Positions 5,132 to 6,089 of a stretch of DNA of 6,089 nucleotides are shown here, one piece after another. The translations under genes and the position numbers were made by a program. Origin of the DNA: an uncultured Collinsella sp. (GTDB lineage Bacteria > Actinomycetota > Coriobacteriia > Coriobacteriales > Coriobacteriaceae); contig CAAFOA010000247.1 in NCBI GenBank assembly GCA_900764415.1, forward strand, positions 1 to 6,089, written 5' to 3'. Each line of letters begins with the position of its first letter. Position 1 is the stretch's first letter. Under the pieces are notes generated by a model, which was given only the letters and a program-made list of their open reading frames with translations, did not search any database and was not told where the DNA came from.

Positions 5132-6089
5132 GTGGCCCAAGAGACGTTTAGCGATCGCCTGCGACAGACTATGTCCGATCGCGACGTTCGCCAGTCGGAC
5201 GTAATCCGCGCATCGGAGATGCTCGGCAAAAAACTCGGCAAGAGTCAGATGAGCCAATATGTGAGCGGCAAGACGATTCCGCGGCGCGATGTGGCAGAGC
5301 TGCTCGCCCGCATTTTGGAGGTCGATGTTACCTGGCTGCTCGCCGGTGACGCCGACCAAGGTGAGACCCCTCCGTCCCATAACGTTGCCAAATCCGAACC
5401 TAGTCCCACGGCTCAAATTCCAAGGAGCACCACCATGCGTACTTTTTCTAAATCCACCAAACTCGAGAATGTCCTGTATGACGTGCGCGGTCCCGTCGTC
5501 GACGAGGCAGCCCGTATGGAGGACGAAGGCGAGCGCATCCTCAAGCTCAACATCGGCAACCCCGCGCCCTTTGGTTTCCGCACGCCCGATGAGGTCATTA
5601 AGGATATGCGCCAGCAGCTGCCCGACTGCGAAGGCTATTCCAACTCGCGCGGCCTGTTCTCTGCGCGCAAGGCGATCATGCAGTATTCGCAGATCAAAGG
5701 CCTGCCCAATGTTCAGATGGAGCATATCTACACGGGCAACGGCGTGTCCGAGCTCATTCAGCTTTCGATGAACGCGCTGCTCGACAACGGCGACGAGATC
5801 CTGATCCCCAGCCCCGACTATCCGCTCTGGACGGCGTGCGCAACCCTTGCCGGCGGTCATCCCGTGCACTATCTGTGCGATGAACAGGCGGATTGGTATC
5901 CCGACCTGGAGGATATGGAGTCCAAGATCACGAGCGCGACCAAGGCCCTCGTCATCATCAACCCCAACAACCCCACGGGCTCTGTCTATCCGCGCGAGGT
6001 GCTCGAGGGCATTGTCGAGATCGCGCGCAGGCACCAGCTCATGATTTTTGCCGACGAGATCTACGACCGCCTGTGCATGGACGGCTACG
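5132..6089 (+). CDS. alaA: Fusion of an XRE-type HTH domain to an AlaA-type alanine aminotransferase, 3' end missing
   Basis: From a GTG start the frame is open for 319 codons to the window edge. Residues 6-73 form an XRE/Cro-like helix-turn-helix: RQSDVIRASEML (20-31), a recognition-helix region SQMSQYVSGKTIP (38-50), and LLARILEVDVTWLLAGD (57-73). A Pro/Ser-rich linker spans about 74-101. From Met102 the protein closely follows E. coli AlaA, a PLP-dependent glutamate-pyruvate transaminase: KLENVLYDVRGPV (110-122), LNIGNPAPFGF (139-149), SARKAIM (177-183), GNGVSELI (202-209), PDYPLW (228-233), HYLCDE (246-251), NPNNPTG (277-283) and DEIYD (308-312). NPNNPTG holds the Asn near the PLP ring oxygen and DEIYD the Asp that pairs with the ring nitrogen. 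The Schiff-base lysine lies beyond the window. MocR/PdxR proteins also join a regulator to an aminotransferase fold, but use a GntR-type winged helix. The fusion frame is seen directly; alanine synthesis comes from family similarity; DNA-binding feedback is inference. Confidence 0.92.
   Translation, partial: MAQETFSDRLRQTMSDRDVRQSDVIRASEMLGKKLGKSQMSQYVSGKTIPRRDVAELLARILEVDVTWLLAGDADQGETPPSHNVAKSEPSPTAQIPRSTTMRTFSKSTKLENVLYDVRGPVVDEAARMEDEGERILKLNIGNPAPFGFRTPDEVIKDMRQQLPDCEGYSNSRGLFSARKAIMQYSQIKGLPNVQMEHIYTGNGVSELIQLSMNALLDNGDEILIPSPDYPLWTACATLAGGHPVHYLCDEQADWYPDLEDMESKITSATKALVIINPNNPTGSVYPREVLEGIVEIARRHQLMIFADEIYDRLCMDGY
5422..5437 (+). promoter_or_regulatory. Internal ribosome binding site and ATG at the HTH/AlaA junction
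   Basis: AAGGAG (5422-5427), seven bases and ATG (5435-5437) lie in frame inside the fusion gene at codon 102. This is precisely where an unfused AlaA would begin. The spacing is ideal, so internal initiation giving a stand-alone aminotransferase is plausible. It may instead be a relic of the unfused gene. Confidence 0.6.

Noticed and set aside
5129..6034. Minus-strand open frame of 301 codons opposite the HTH-aminotransferase
   Set aside because: It lies wholly antisense to a frame with strong AlaA conservation, has no recognisable domain, and is the usual GC-rich antisense shadow.

Overview
The window holds five genes from what is most likely a gut-dwelling, high-GC Gram-positive bacterium. 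A Coriobacteriia member such as Collinsella is my best guess. This is inferred from GC-rich codon use, strong AGGAGG-type ribosome binding sites, GTG starts and the gene mix (a bile-salt-hydrolase-family enzyme, Kup, an AlaA-type aminotransferase). No rRNA, tRNA, CRISPR array, insertion sequence or phage gene is visible, and no gene-free stretch exceeds about 160 bases.

Layout: (1) 2-613 (+) is the 3' part of a choloylglycine hydrolase / penicillin V acylase family gene, cut by the left edge. (2) 637-672 is a perfect 11-bp stem-loop between this gene and the convergent kup, probably a shared terminator. (3) 693-2942 (-) is kup, a K+ uptake permease with an unusual acidic C-terminal tail. (4) 2943-3081 holds AT-rich promoter-like sequence and a near-perfect 24-bp palindrome. 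(5) 3082-3993 (-) is a ten-helix EamA/DMT-family transporter. (6) 3994-4111 is a divergent control region with a LysR-type box (GTTCAC-N5-GTGAAC) and a consensus TATAAT. (7) 4112-4969 (+) is a LysR-type regulator, probable controller of the transporter. (8) 4970-5131 carries three direct copies of AAATTGAACT, one inverted copy, and two promoter-like arrangements. (9) 5132 to the right edge (+) is one open frame joining an XRE/Cro-type helix-turn-helix to an AlaA-type alanine aminotransferase. The catalytic lysine and 3' end lie outside the window.

The LysR gene and the EamA gene form a classical divergent regulator-exporter pair; the substrate is unknown. Kup and the hydrolase look like independent housekeeping or niche functions.

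The most interesting locus is 5029-6089. A DNA-binding domain is fused in frame to a metabolic aminotransferase. A good internal Shine-Dalgarno and ATG lie exactly at the domain junction, so the gene could make both a fused regulator-enzyme and a free enzyme. The promoter region carries helically phased boxes that the HTH could bind. This suggests a self-regulating alanine/pyruvate transaminase. Function and regulation are inferred, not shown.
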